A stretch of 64,000 nucleotides of DNA, from the NCBI RefSeq assembly GCF_038502225.1, contig NC_091292.1, positions 49,277,143 through 49,341,142 of the forward strand. Reading direction: 5' to 3'. The translations under genes and the position numbers were made by a program. How positions within the stretch are numbered: the stretch's first letter is position 1; every line of letters begins with the position of its first letter. Below the pieces are notes generated by a model. It was not told the DNA's origin. It did no database searches and saw nothing but the letters and a program-made list of their open reading frames with translations. The DNA is from Cherax quadricarinatus (taxonomy: Eukaryota > Arthropoda > Malacostraca > Decapoda > Parastacidae). This document shows, piece after piece, positions 44,455 through 55,227 of this stretch.

Positions 44455-45769
44455 GGAATCTACATTGATAAAAAGCTGACCTTTCAGAAACAGGCCGAGT
44501 ATGTCAGGTCACGTGCTCTACTCAGACTCAACGCCATGAGAGCCATGACGAGGCACCGTGCAGGGGCAAGCAAAGATGTACTTCGCTTGTACTATATACA
44601 AGCTATACGCTTGCTCATTGACTACGGTGCACCGGCGTTAGCTCACCTCTTCCCGCAGAGCAGGCAAGGGTGGAGGTCGTACAAAACCAGGCGATAAGAA
44701 CTATGCTTGGGGCCCCCATCTGGACCAACACAGTATGTCTCAGTTCTGAGGCCCAGCTTCCTTCCTTGGCTGACAGAGTAAGATACATAAACGCCTGCAA
44801 AGTGGCCACGATTCTGCACCGGCAGCAAGGTACCCCACTAAGGAGACGGATATAGACAACCATGGCACAAGATCCCAAACTCTTCACGGACTACTCCTGG
44901 ATTCATTCGTTTTGTGCTGCTGGGCGGAAGCTGCTGCCTATACAACTACTCCTTGAGAAGAGTTGTGACTTTCCTGTTGCTGAGTACCATTCGCCACCTT
45001 CCTGGCGCCCAGATCCAGCCGATATTTGCATCATGCAACTGCCCATCTCTAAGCGTCTCTGCAGTCAAGACACCCTCAGCAATCATGCTGAGACAAGCAT
45101 GGTACTGGCAGAGGGAGGCACATGTGCAGTGTATTTCACAGATGGTTCTGTCGACCCTGACAGGAAGAGAGCAGCAGCTGGACTGTACCACAATGGTCAC
45201 ACACAAGGCTGGCGACTCCATGACCACTGCACAATCCTTCAAGCTGACCTGGTCGCGATTCAGCAGGCATTGTCACATGCCCTACGACATCGACTCCTAC
45301 CTGTCATACATGTTGATTCCACCTCTGCAATCAATGCCCTCTCCCATCCTCAACCACAGGACAATGTTCACCTCATCACATCGATCCTGAGCATAATGAC
45401 AGCCTTAGAAGTTCAGGGTAACAGATCGACATTGAACTGGATCTCCAGCCATGCTGGCATCCGGGGAAATGAGGCGGCAGATGATGCAGCCAATGCAGCA
45501 ACAGACTGTCCCAATGTTGTGATTACTGTCCCCATCAGCCTGCGACAGACCAAACTGATGGCTGCCAGATCCATAAAACTTATGGGGGAGGTCTTAGGTG
45601 ATACCCCATCTCAACAGTGGTACCGAGCAGCGACTCTATCCATATGATAGAAGCTGGTCCAGAGCGCAGTGTACCACCATCCATCGGCTTCGTTTGGGCC
45701 AAGATGATGGTAGACAAGGCTGAGGAGATGTGCCAGCACTGTCAGCACGTTGTCCAGCGCCCTCTAACA
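44455..45769 (+). pseudogene. RNase H-bearing LINE, copy 1, left part
   Basis: Begins in the RT C-terminal region (GIYIDKKLTFQKQAEYV) and runs through frameshifts near 44660 and 44855 into an RNase H domain in the frame 44862-45647. Its landmarks are YFTDGSVDPDRK (catalytic Asp), QADLVAIQQAL (Asp where Glu is usual), VIHVDSTSAIN (Asp) and SSHAGIRGNEAADDAA (His, Asp). The sequence stops at 45769 within the C-terminal zinc-like region ([13 protein letters not shown]) and continues at 50773, so a 5-kb block is inserted. The RNase H would remove RNA from the cDNA hybrid. This LINE type resembles the I/Jockey groups with RNase H. The opposite-strand copy is at 55437-57886. Confidence 0.82.
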
Positions 45770-47882
45770 TAGTAATTCCTTCATCAAGATCATTGATATA
45801 TATTATAAACAACAACGGGCCCAAGACTGATCCCTGTGGAACGCCACTTGTTACTGATCCCCACTCGGATTTAACCCCATTTATGGACACTCTTTGCTTC
45901 CTGTCTGTGAGCCATGATTCGATCCACGAGAGCACCCTTCCCCCAATGCCATGAGCTGCTACTTTCTTCAACAGTCTTTGGTGCGGAACTCTATCAAATG
46001 CCTTACTAAAATCTAAGTAAATAATATCAAATTCTTTATCGTGGTCAACAGCCTCAAAAGCTTTACTGAAGAAAGTTAATAAATTAGTTAGACAAGACCG
46101 GCCTCTTGTGAATCCATGCTGAGTATCATTAATCAAGCTATGCTTATCGAGATGGCTTCTTATAATCTCAGCTATAATTGACTCTAGTAATTTGCCTACA
46201 ATTGAGGTCAGGCTTATTGGGCGGTAATTTGACGGTAACGACTTGTCCCCTGTTTTAAAAATAGGAATTACATTAGCCATCTTCCACATATCAGACACTG
46301 CACCTGTTTGAAGAGATAAATTAAAAATATTAGTTAATGGTTCACAGACTTCCATTTTGCATTCCTTTAGAACCCTTGAAAAAACCTCATCAGGACCCGG
46401 TGACTTATTTTGCTTCAGTCTGTCTATCTGCTTCACAATCATTTCACTAGTGACTGTGATGTTACATAATTTATCTTCTTCTGATCCACTATAAAAATTA
46501 ATTACCGGAATATTATTAGTGTCTTCCTGTGTAAAAACCGAGAGAAAATAATTATTTAAAATCGAGCACATTTCATTCTCTTTGTCAGTAAGATGCCCAT
46601 AGTTATTTTTAAGGGGACCTATCTTATCTCTGACTTTTGTTCTATAGACCTGGAAAAAACTTTTTGGGTTAGTTTTAGAATCCCTAGCAACTTTAATTTC
46701 ATAGTCCCTTTTAGCTTTTCTTATCCCCTTTTTAATGTCCCTCTTAATGTCAATATACTGATTCATAAGATGACCCTCGCCTCTTTTGATACGCCTATAA
46801 ATTCCTTTCTTATGCCCTAGTAGATATTTCAGCCTATTATTCATCCATTTTGGGTCATTTCTATTTGATCTAATTTCCTTATAAGGGATAAACGTTCTTT
46901 GAGCAGCATGTATTGTGTTCAGAAAACTGTCATATTGATAGCTCTCTTCGTTACCCCAGTCAACAGATGATAAGTGTTCTCTAAGCCCATCGTAATCTGC
47001 TAAGCGAAAATCTGGGACTGTTACTGAGTTATCCCTACTATCATACTTCCATTAAATTCTACATGTAATTGATTTGTGGTCGCTGGCACCCAGTTCCTCT
47101 GAAACTTCTAAATTATTAACAAGGGATTCATTGTTTGCCAGAACTAAGTCAAGCAGGTTATTACCCCTTGTAGGTTCTGTCACAAACTGCTTCAAAAAAC
47201 AATCCTGAACTACTTCTAAGAAATCGTATGATTCTAAATTCCCAGTTAAGAAATTCCAATCAATATGACTAAAGTTAAAGTCTCCTAGAATTACTACATT
47301 ATCGTGCCTTGTGGCCCTAACAATTTCCTCCCATAGTAGTCTCCCCTGGTCCCTATCTAAATTTGGGGGACGGTATATCACACCTAAAATTAATTTTTCA
47401 TGCCCCTCTGAAAATTCTATCCAAACAGACTCTGTATGTGTTACTTCAGACTTAATACCTGTTTTTATGCAACAGTTCAAGCGATCTCGGACTTACAATG
47501 CCACCCCACCCCCCTTCCCGATACTTCTATCTACTTGGAACAATTTAAAACCCTGAATGTGACATTCTGCAGGCATGTCCCGACTTTTTGAATTAAACCA
47601 CGTCTCAGTAATGGCAAATACATCTATGTTACCTGCACTAGCAACTAGTCTCAACTCGTCCATCTTATTCCTAGCACTGCGACTATTTGTGTAATAAATA
47701 TTTAATGACCCTCCTATCTCTTTACCCTTCCTGCTCCTTTCTGTTATTCCACTAAACCTATTACTGTCATTGTCAATTAGTGCCACTGGCTTTCCAATAT
47801 CCTCCTCATTTTGTCTATTACTAGTTCTCCTAGTACTCATGTTACTACCCTGCGACTTCACAGTTTTCCCGCCAAAACCCAT
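45770..47882 (-). pseudogene. CR1-type LINE ORF2 (endonuclease and partial RT), antisense
   Basis: One reading frame from ATG 47882 to 45770, interrupted only by two nonsense codons (47493-47495 and 47052-47054). The endonuclease has NSRSARNKMDEL, ITETWFNSK, GVIYRPPN, GDFNFSHIDW, LLDLVLAN and the intact SDHKS box. RT begins with [13 protein letters not shown], then [20 protein letters not shown] and [12 protein letters not shown], and is cut after INDLDEGIT at 45770, before the catalytic FADD. The missing 3' end is unusual for a LINE, which normally loses 5' sequence. ORF1 lies just upstream with a 14-base gap. Confidence 0.85.
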
Positions 47883-47896
47883 ACCACTAACTATTC

Positions 47897-48862
47897 CTAG
47901 TTTAAAGACCTAACAGCTCCCTCCACTGCGTTGGCCAGTGCTCCCACCCCACACCTAGATAAGTGAACCCCATCCCTGGCATACATGTCATTTCTGCCAT
48001 AGAAGAGGTCCCAGTTGTCAATGAATGTTACCGCATTTTCCTTACAGTATTTGTCCAGCCAGCAATTGACACCAATTGCTCTGGACAACCATTCATTTCC
48101 AACTCCTCTCCTTGGCAAAATGCCACATATGACAGGTTTGCCACCCTTCTTCCTAATTATCTCTATTGCTGACCTATACCTGCTAATCAGGTCCTCACTC
48201 CTACGTCTGCCAACATCGTTGCCTCCAGCACTGAGACAGATAATAGGATTGCTCCCATTACCTCTCATGATGTCATCCAGACGGCTAACAATATCCTTCA
48301 TCCCAGCCCCAGGAAAACATACTCTCTGCCTCCTACTCCTATCCTTCAAACAGAATGCCCTATCCATGTACCTAATCTGGCTATCCCCAACAACAACAAT
48401 GTTTTTATCTTCCTTGGCGTCGTCCGTAGTGATGCTCCGAGTAGTCGACTCACATTCGCCAGGTAGCATTACACCACTTGTAGAATTCGTCATGACGTTC
48501 TCGATGGTCTTCGTTGGGGTTTCTAGGGATGTCTCACTCCCGTCTGCCAATGCTTCCTTGGTGCTCGTTGTGGCATTCCCAGTAGAACACTCACATTCGT
48601 CAGGTAGCACCGAGAATGAGTTGGAAGTTTCCACGGCAGTCTTCTGGTTTCTCGTTGTTTCTGCCTCTCCAACCGTTTTCTTAATCTTCAGCTTGGTTCT
48701 ATGTTGCCCGACCACTGACCAAGCTCCCTTCTTAACCTGGGGACTCACAACAGGTGGATTACTACAAATCCTCTTGTTCTCCTCCGTTAATCGCCGTATC
48801 TCCAGTTTAGCAACTCTGAGTTCTTCTCTCAGCTGCTGGTAAAGCTGCTCAAGAGAGGGCAT
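47897..48862 (-). CDS. CR1 LINE ORF1 with coiled coil and SGNH esterase domain (antisense, intact)
   Basis: An intact 321-residue protein on the minus strand. Residues 1-31 form a coiled coil (LEQLYQQLREELRVAKLEI). The middle is Thr/Ser/Glu-rich. The SGNH domain occupies about residues 150-320: VVGDSQIRYMD (nucleophile Ser), SAGGND (Asn) and RDGVHLS (Asp, His). It shares the LPRRGVGNEWLSRAIGVNCW block with the ORF1 at 10157-11080. Intact catalytic residues in both copies, despite ORF2 decay, fit a shared functional ancestor. Role as for the sense ORF1. Confidence 0.85.
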   Translation of the reverse strand: MPSLEQLYQQLREELRVAKLEIRRLTEENKRICSNPPVVSPQVKKGAWSVVGQHRTKLKIKKTVGEAETTRNQKTAVETSNSFSVLPDECECSTGNATTSTKEALADGSETSLETPTKTIENVMTNSTSGVMLPGECESTTRSITTDDAKEDKNIVVVGDSQIRYMDRAFCLKDRSRRQRVCFPGAGMKDIVSRLDDIMRGNGSNPIICLSAGGNDVGRRRSEDLISRYRSAIEIIRKKGGKPVICGILPRRGVGNEWLSRAIGVNCWLDKYCKENAVTFIDNWDLFYGRNDMYARDGVHLSRCGVGALANAVEGAVRSLN

Positions 48863-48932
48863 CCTGGTTCAGATTCACAGAGAGCACACAAACAGGTCTT
48901 CACAGAGCTAAGTACACGTCACCACTGAAGTA
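48863..48932 (-). other. CR1 LINE 5' UTR remnant
   Basis: Short sequence upstream of ORF1 on the minus strand, ending at the Penelope-like inverted repeat. No feature recognised. Confidence 0.4.
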
Positions 48933-49030
48933 TGGTTTAGAAAGACACGTTGGAGGTGATCGGGGTTCCGGGACCGAGGCGTTTTCTGGTAGATGTGTTA
49001 TAGTGTTTGCTTACGTGTCTTTCTAAACCA
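48933..49030 (+). mobile_element. Penelope-like end with 18-bp inverted repeats
   Basis: Arms 48933-48950 and 49013-49030 (TGGTTTAGAAAGACACGT and its complement) are perfect over 18 bp. Between them, TGATCGGGGTTCCGGGACCGAGGCGTTTT-like sequence (landmarks GGTTCC, GGGACCGAGG) resembles a decayed hammerhead core. The complement of the same type of motif is at 50741-50772. Confidence 0.5.
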
Positions 49031-49258
49031 ACAATAAGGATGGTAGTGTTTATAACATTGTGTAACAATAACGATGGTAGTGTTTATAACATTGCGTAAC
49101 AATAACGATGGTAGTGTTTATAACATTGTGTAACAATAACGATGGTAGTGTTTATAACATTGTGTAACAATAACGATGGTAGTGTTTATAACATTGTGTA
49201 ACAATAACGATGGTAGTGCTTATAACAATGTGTAACAATAACGATGGTAGTGTTTATA
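49030..49258. repeat. 34-bp tandem repeat, about 6.7 units
   Basis: Units begin AACAATAACGATGGTAGTG at 49030, 49064, 49098 and so on, with a 34-bp period and few differences. No coding content. Confidence 0.93.
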
Positions 49259-49398
49259 TAGCGACACACAGCATGCACAACTTAAGCGGAAGCAGTGTAT
49301 CCACAGTAACTCTCAGCTTTTGCAACAAGAACGCTAGCAAAAGTAATTGTTTGTCCGCAGTAAACATACAGCTCGTGTAGCATGAACGGTGGAGGCGT
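49259..49398. other. Unassigned spacer
   Basis: About 140 bases between two tandem repeats; nothing recognised. Confidence 0.5.
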
Positions 49399-49465
49399 GT
49401 CTTCAGCATTACCCAGCTTGTCTTCAGCATTACCCAGCTTGTCTTCAGCATTACCCAGCTTGTTG
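49399..49465. repeat. 21-bp tandem repeat, three units
   Basis: Units start GTCTTCAGCATTACCCAGCT at 49399, 49420 and 49441, period 21. Because 21 is a multiple of 3, the frame from ATG 49389 stays open and encodes a LQHYPAC heptad three times. Confidence 0.92.
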
Positions 49466-49489
49466 TCTTCAGCAACACACGTTCTTCAA

Positions 49490-50609
49490 TAGAACATTTA
49501 AGGCAGTTGACAGTGATAAGGAATATTATATTGTTTATTTGGATTTTAGTAAAGCCTTCGACAGAGTACCTCACAAGAGACTCTTAAGAAAAGTGGCAGC
49601 TCATGGTATAGGAGGTAAAGTTCTAGCATGGATTGAGGCATGGCTTACCAATAGAAAGCAGAGAGTTACCATTAATGGAGTGAAATCTGAATGGGGATTA
49701 GTCACTAGTGGTGTTCCACAAGGATCAGTTTTAGGCCCTCTCTTGTTCATAATTTACATTAATGACCTTGATGAAGGGATTACTAGTGACATGAGTAAGT
49801 TTGCTGATGATACAAAGATAGGCCGTATAATTCACTCTGAGGAGGATATCAATGAACTCCAGGACGATTTGAACAAATTAATGTCTTGGTCTGAGAAATG
49901 GCAGATGAAGTTTAATGTGGATAAGTGTAAGGTACTTGCCCTTGGTAATGAAAATAACCCTCGAAGCTATAATCTAGGTGAAGTAGAGCTTGGTCATACA
50001 GAATGTGAAAAAGACTTGGGAGTCATGGTAAGCAGAAATCTAAAGCCAAGACAGCAGTGCCTCAGTGTGCGCAACAAGCCCAACAGATTACTTGGATTTA
50101 TCTCAAGAAGTATAAGTAACAGAAGTCCAAAAGTTATTTTACAGCTCTATACATCACTAGTGAGGCCTCATTTAGATTATGCTGCTCAGTTTTGGTCCCC
50201 TTACTACAGGATGGACATAGACTCATTAGAGAACATACAGAGAAGAATGACTAAAATGATTTACTGTGTAAGGAACCTCCCGTATGAAGATAGACTTAAA
50301 GCCTTAAATCTCCACTCTCTGGAGAGGCGTAGAATGAGGGGAGATATCATTGAAGTGTATAAGTGGATGACGGGCATAAACAAGGGAGACATTAATAAAG
50401 TACTGAGGGTGTCGAACCAGGTAAGAACAAGGAATAATGGATTTAAGTTGGATAAATTTAGATTTAGAAAGGACATAGGTAAGTACTGGTTTTCTAACAG
50501 AGTTGTAGATGCGTGGAACAGTCTTCCCAGTGGGGTGATAGAGGTTAGGACCTTGGGTAGCTTTAAGAAGAGACTGGACAAATATATGAGTGGGAGGGGC
50601 TGGGTTTGA
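49490..50609 (+). pseudogene. CR1-type LINE ORF2, RT C-terminal two thirds (5' truncated, open frame)
   Basis: A continuous frame begins in the middle of [54 protein letters not shown] and the intact catalytic FADDTKIG (about 49803). The thumb and C-terminal region follow (SVRNKPNRLLGFISRS, LVRPHLDYAAQFWSPYY, KDIGKYWFSNRVVDAWN), ending KKRLDKYMSGRGWV at 50609. No stop or frameshift was seen over about 370 codons, so this is one of the youngest-looking pieces here. The open frame extends upstream to ATG 49389 through a 21-bp repeat, probably by chance. Its 5' part is missing, as usual for LINE insertions. Confidence 0.87.
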
Positions 50610-50740
50610 TTGGTGTCAAGGGGTACGGGAGTTATTTCTTGAGTAGCTTTAGGTAGATGTCGTTTTGATGAGGACCTGCCTCGTATGGGCCAGTAGGCCT
50701 TCTGCAGTGTTCCTACATTCTTATGTTCTTATGTTCTTAT
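50610..50740 (+). terminator. CR1 LINE 3' UTR and tandem tail
   Basis: Contains GACCTGCCTCGTATGGGCC and CCTTCTGCAGTGTTCC, ending in ATTCTTATGTTCTTATG repeats. Same type of end as 14030-14208. Confidence 0.8.
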
Positions 50741-50772
50741 TAGAAAACGTTTCGGTCCTGGGACCTTGATCA
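50741..50772 (-). ncRNA. Penelope-end hammerhead-like motif
   Basis: On the minus strand TGATCAAGGTCC, a CAGGACC arm and CGAAACG follow one another, which matches a near-core CUGANGA, stem II and GAAAC layout. Very short remnant joined between the CR1 tail and the RNase H LINE. Confidence 0.4.
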
Positions 50773-51133
50773 CACTGTCTTCTGGAGTTCGAAGTTACTG
50801 TGACACTCCACAGGCAACTAGGACTGATATTCCCTCCCGAAGAGGACCCAGAGATGACTGCGGCCGCACTAGTGTACCACAGAGTCAACGAACCAGACAA
50901 GCTGTTGCCCGTGATAACGACATATCCTCCTCCTCGCTAGTGTCCATAGTTAGGAGTACATATGGTGTTGTCGCTTATGAGATGCACCAGTTGAACTGAC
51001 CAGAAGAGTGCTTGAGCAGCATATGTCGCATCATTGTAGAAACCTTTCTCCCTCGGGAGCCAGAGACGGATCATCGCAAGATTGAGGTCCGTGCCAGGAC
51101 TACGGTCTTGGCGATCATTATACAACATACATA
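50773..51133 (+). pseudogene. RNase H-bearing LINE, copy 1, right part (C-terminus and 3' UTR)
   Basis: Continues exactly where 45769 stops: CACTGTCTTCTGGAG encodes the start of LLECEVTETL seen in the intact copy. The next residues are frameshifted, then the 3' UTR runs to about 51133. It is the reverse complement of 55437-55800 with scattered differences. Confidence 0.8.
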
Positions 51134-51424
51134 CACGCTGGTAGATCTGTTTGACTTGATAAAGCCAACTGTGTGAGCAACACGTTGTCAATAAAGGATC
51201 ACAGTATACTGCTTATGTGTATTTTTTCAGTCATTTGTTTTTATGTTAGCTTTTCCTATGTGTTACAATTCCCCGGATTTTGTTTTCCAACTAATATACA
51301 ACAAAAAAAAAAAAAAAAAAAATTAGAAAGTATCAATACACATTTTCTTGGAATTCGTAACGTCTCAAAGGAAAGTGTGGGATGCAGGCATACAGTAAAT
51401 TAGGGCATGATAAGTAAGACATAG
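51134..51424 (+). mobile_element. Penelope-like remnant, poly(A) run and short spacer
   Basis: CTTGATAAAGCCAACTGTG at about 51155 and ACGTTGTCAATAAAG resemble the Penelope end motif. An A-run covers 51301-51321. The remaining 100 bases hold nothing recognisable. Confidence 0.45.
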
Positions 51425-53070
51425 GTGGACAGAAGTATCGGGAAGGGGAGTGGGGTGGCAATCTATGTCCGAGATCGTTTAAACTGTTACATAAAAATGG
51501 GTATAAAGTCTGAAACACATACTGAGTCTGTTTGTGTAGAATTTTCAGAGGGGCACGGAAAATTTATTTTAGGTCCGATATACCATCCCCTAAACTTGGA
51601 TACAGGCCGAGAAAGACTACTGTGGGAGGAAACTATTAGGGCCAAAAGGCACGATAACGTTGTAATTCTAGGGGACTTGAACTGTACTCATATTGATTGG
51701 AATTCCTTGACTGGGAATTTAGAGTCTAACGACTTCTTAGAGGTAGGTCAGGATTGTTTTTTAAAGCAGTTTGTTACAGAGCTTACAAGGGAAAATTACC
51801 TGCTTGATTAGTTCTGGCAAACAAGGAAACCCTTGTTAATAATTTAGAAATTTTAGAGGAACTTGGCGCAAGCAACCACAAATCAATTACCTTTAGCATT
51901 GAATGGAAGTGCGATAGTAGGGATAATTCAGTAACGGTCCCAGAATTTCGCTTAGCAGATTACAAGGGTTTAGAGAACAACTATCATCTGTGGACTGGGG
52001 TAACGAAGATAGCTATCAATATGAGATCTTTCTAAACACTATACATGCTGCCCAAACTACATTTATTCCGAATACAGAAATCAGATTGAATAGAAATAAC
52101 CCTAAATGGATGAATAATAGGCTCAAATATGTTTTAGGACAAAAGAAAGGAATTTATAGGCTCATCAAAAGAGGTGAGGGTCATCTTATGAATCAATATA
52201 TTGACATTAAGAGGATCGTTATTAAGGGGATAAGGAAAGATAAACGGGACTACGAAATTAAAGTTGCTAAAGATTTGAAAACTGGCCCAAAAGTTTTTTT
52301 CCAGGTTTATAGAACAAAAGATAAAGAAAAGATAGGTCCCCTTAAAAAAACTATGTTTATCTTACTGACAAGGAGAATGAAATGTGTTCTATTTTTAATA
52401 ATAATTTTCTCTCGGTTTTCACTCTGGAAGACACTAATAATATCCTAATAATTTAGTTTTTTAGTAGGCCTGAACAAGATAAACAATGTCATATCACAGC
52501 CACTAGCAAAATAAATCCCCAGGCCCAGATTAACTTTTTTCATGAGTTCTTAAAGAGTGCAAAATGGAACTTTGTGAACCATTGACTAATATTTATAATA
52601 TATCTCTTCAAACAGGTGCAGTGTCTGATATGTGGAAGATGGCCAATGTAATTCCTACTTTTAAACCAGGGGGCAAGTCGTTACCGTCAAATTACCCCCC
52701 AGAAAGCCTGACCTCAAGTGTAGACAAGTTACTAGAGTCAATTATAGCTGATATATGAAGCCATCTGGATAAGCATAATTTGATTAATGATACTCAGCAT
52801 GGATTCACGAAAGGCCGTTCCTGGCTAACTAATTTATTAACCTCTTCAGTAAAGTTTTTGAGGCTGCTGATCACGATAAAGCATTCGATATTGTTTATTT
52901 AGAGACTGTCAAAGAAAGTGGCAGCTCATGAAATTGGAGGTAAAGTGTTTTCAAGGCTCACTAACAGCAGGCAGAGAGTGTGCATCAATGGGGTTAAATA
53001 CGAGTGGGGATCTGTAACAAGTGGCGTTCCACAGGGATCAGTCTTAGGCCTACTGTTCTTTATAATATGT
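51425..53070 (+). pseudogene. CR1-type LINE ORF2 relic X
   Basis: Heavily broken copy starting inside the endonuclease (VDRSIGKG, VAIYVRDRLNCYIK, GDLNCTHIDWN, where GDFN is changed to GDLN). It continues in other frames through NRLKYVLGQKKGIYR, MELCEPLTNIYNISLQTG, an altered YRPISLTS block and [12 protein letters not shown], then stops at about 53070 before the FADD box. Multiple stops and frameshifts. It is followed head-to-tail by relic Y, which starts again in the endonuclease. Confidence 0.8.
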
Positions 53071-55227
53071 ATATTAGCCGTAGTGCTAAGAATAAGATGG
53101 ATGACTTGAGATTAGTTACTAGTGGAGGTAACATTGATGTATTTGCAATCACTGAGACATGGTTTAATTCCAAAAGTCGGGACATGCCTGCGGAGTGTCA
53201 CATTCAGGGTTTTAAATTGTTCCAAGTAGATAGAAATATCGGTAAGGGAGGTGGGGTGGCACTGTATGTCCGAGATCACTTGAACTGCTGTATAAAAACG
53301 AGTATTAAGTCTGAGGTAACACATACAGAGTCTGTCTAGATAGAATTTTCAGAGGGGCATAAAAAATTGATTCTAGGAGTGATATACCGTCCCCCAAACT
53401 TAGATAAGGACCAAGGGAAATTACTGTGGGAGGAAATTGTTAAGGCCACAAGGCACGATAATGTAGTAATTCTAGGGGACTTTAGCTTTAGTCACATTGA
53501 TTGGAAGTTCTTGACTGGGAATTTAGAATCATACGACTTTTTAGAAGTAGATCAGGAATGTTTCTTGAAGCAGTTTGTGACAGAACCTACAAGGGGAAAT
53601 AAAGTTCTTGATTTGGTTCTGGCGAACAAGGAAACCCTTGTTAGTAATTAAGAAATTAAAGAGGAACTCGGCACAAGCGACCACAAATCAATTACCTTTA
53701 GCATAGAATGGAAGTATGATAGTAGGGATAACTCAGTAACAGTTCCAGATTTTCGCTTAGAAGATTACAATGGGCTTAGAGAACACTTATTATCTGTTGA
53801 CTGGGGTAACGAAGAGAGCTATCAATATGACAGTTTTCTGAACACTATACATGCTGCTCAAAGAACGTTTATCCCGTATAAAGAAATTAGATCAAATAGA
53901 AATGACCCAAAATGGATGAATAATAGGCTGAAATATCTACTAGGGCATAAGAAAGAAATTTATAGGCGTATCAAAAGAGGTGAGGGTCATCTTATGAATC
54001 AGTATATTGACATTAAGAGGGATGTTAAAAAGGGGATAAGAAAAGCTAAAGAGACTATGAAATTAAAGTTGCTAGGGATTCGAAAACTAACCCAAAAAGT
54101 TTTTTTCCAGGTCTATAGAACGAAAGTTAGAGATAAGATAGGTCCCCTTAAAAATAACTATGGGCATCTTACTGCCAAAGAGAATGAAATGTGCTCGATT
54201 TTAAATAATTTTCTCTCGGTTTTTACACAAGACGACACTAGCAATATTCCAGTAATTAATATTTATAGTGGGCCTGAAGAAGACAAATTATGTAACATCA
54301 CAGTCACTAGTGAAATGGTTATGAAACAAATAGACCGACTAAAGCAAAATAAGTCGCCGGGTCTTGATGAGCTTTTTTCAAGGGTTCTTAAGGAATGCAA
54401 AATGGAACTCTGAACCATTAACTAATATTTTTAATTTATCTCTTCAAACAGGTGTAGTGTCTGATATGTGGAAGATGGCTAATGTAATTCCTATTTTTAA
54501 AGCATGGGACAAGTCATTACCGTCAAATTACTGCCCAATAAGCCTGACTTCAATTGTAGGCAAATTACTAGAGTCAATTATAGCTGAGATTATAAGAAGC
54601 CATCTCGATAAGCATAGCTTGATTAATAATACTCAGCATGGATTCACGAGAGGCCGTTCTTGTCTAACTAATTTATTAACTTTCTTCAGTAAAGCTTTTG
54701 AGGCTGTGGATCACGATAAGGAATTTTATATTATTTGCTTAGATTTTAGTAAGGCTTTTGATAGTTCCACACCAAAGACCGTTAAAGAAAGTGGCAGCTC
54801 ATGGCATTAGGGGAAAAGCGCTCTCGTGGATCGAGTCATGGCTCAGAGACAGGAAGCAGAGAGTGTCCATAAATGGTTTAAATCCGAGTGGGGATCTCTA
54901 ACAAGTGGCGTTCCACAGGGATCAGTCTTGGGCCCGTTGTTGTTTATAATATATATCAATGATCTTGATGAGGGGAATTACTAGTGAAATGAGCAAATTC
55001 GCCGATGACACAAAGATAGGTAGGATAATTGATTCAAACGTAGATATCAGGGAACTTCACGAGGATTTAGACAAACTCAATAACTGGTCAGCAAAGTGGG
55101 AGATGCAGTTCTATGTAGATAAATGCAAGGTTCTGAAGCTCGGGAGTGTCCATAACCCCTAGCACTTATAAGTTAAATAATGTAGAACTTAGCCATACAG
55201 AATGTGAAAAGAACTTGGGGGTTATTA
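53071..55227 (+). pseudogene. CR1-type LINE ORF2 relic Y
   Basis: Starts with SRSAKNKMDDLRL at about 53076, then ITETWFNSK, GGGVALYVRD, GVIYRPPN, a modified GDFS box (usual GDFN) and EPTRGN. The RT part is 53916-54810 with frame changes ([29 protein letters not shown]), then KFADDTKIGR at about 54995. It ends at 55227 in the thumb region (ECEKNLGVI), so the C-terminus and tail are lost at the Penelope junction. At least five breaks. It is closest to the antisense copy at 45770-47882. Confidence 0.8.

Noticed and set aside
49389..50609. Host gene domesticated from RT
   Set aside because: Attractive but unsupported: it ends in the usual LINE 3' UTR and tail, so a plain LINE fragment is simpler; kept only as a finding.
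45770..50740. Twin priming of one CR1 to explain antisense then sense halves
   Set aside because: The two halves overlap in RT (both contain the region from AVD to INDLDEGIT) and differ in sequence, so they are two copies.
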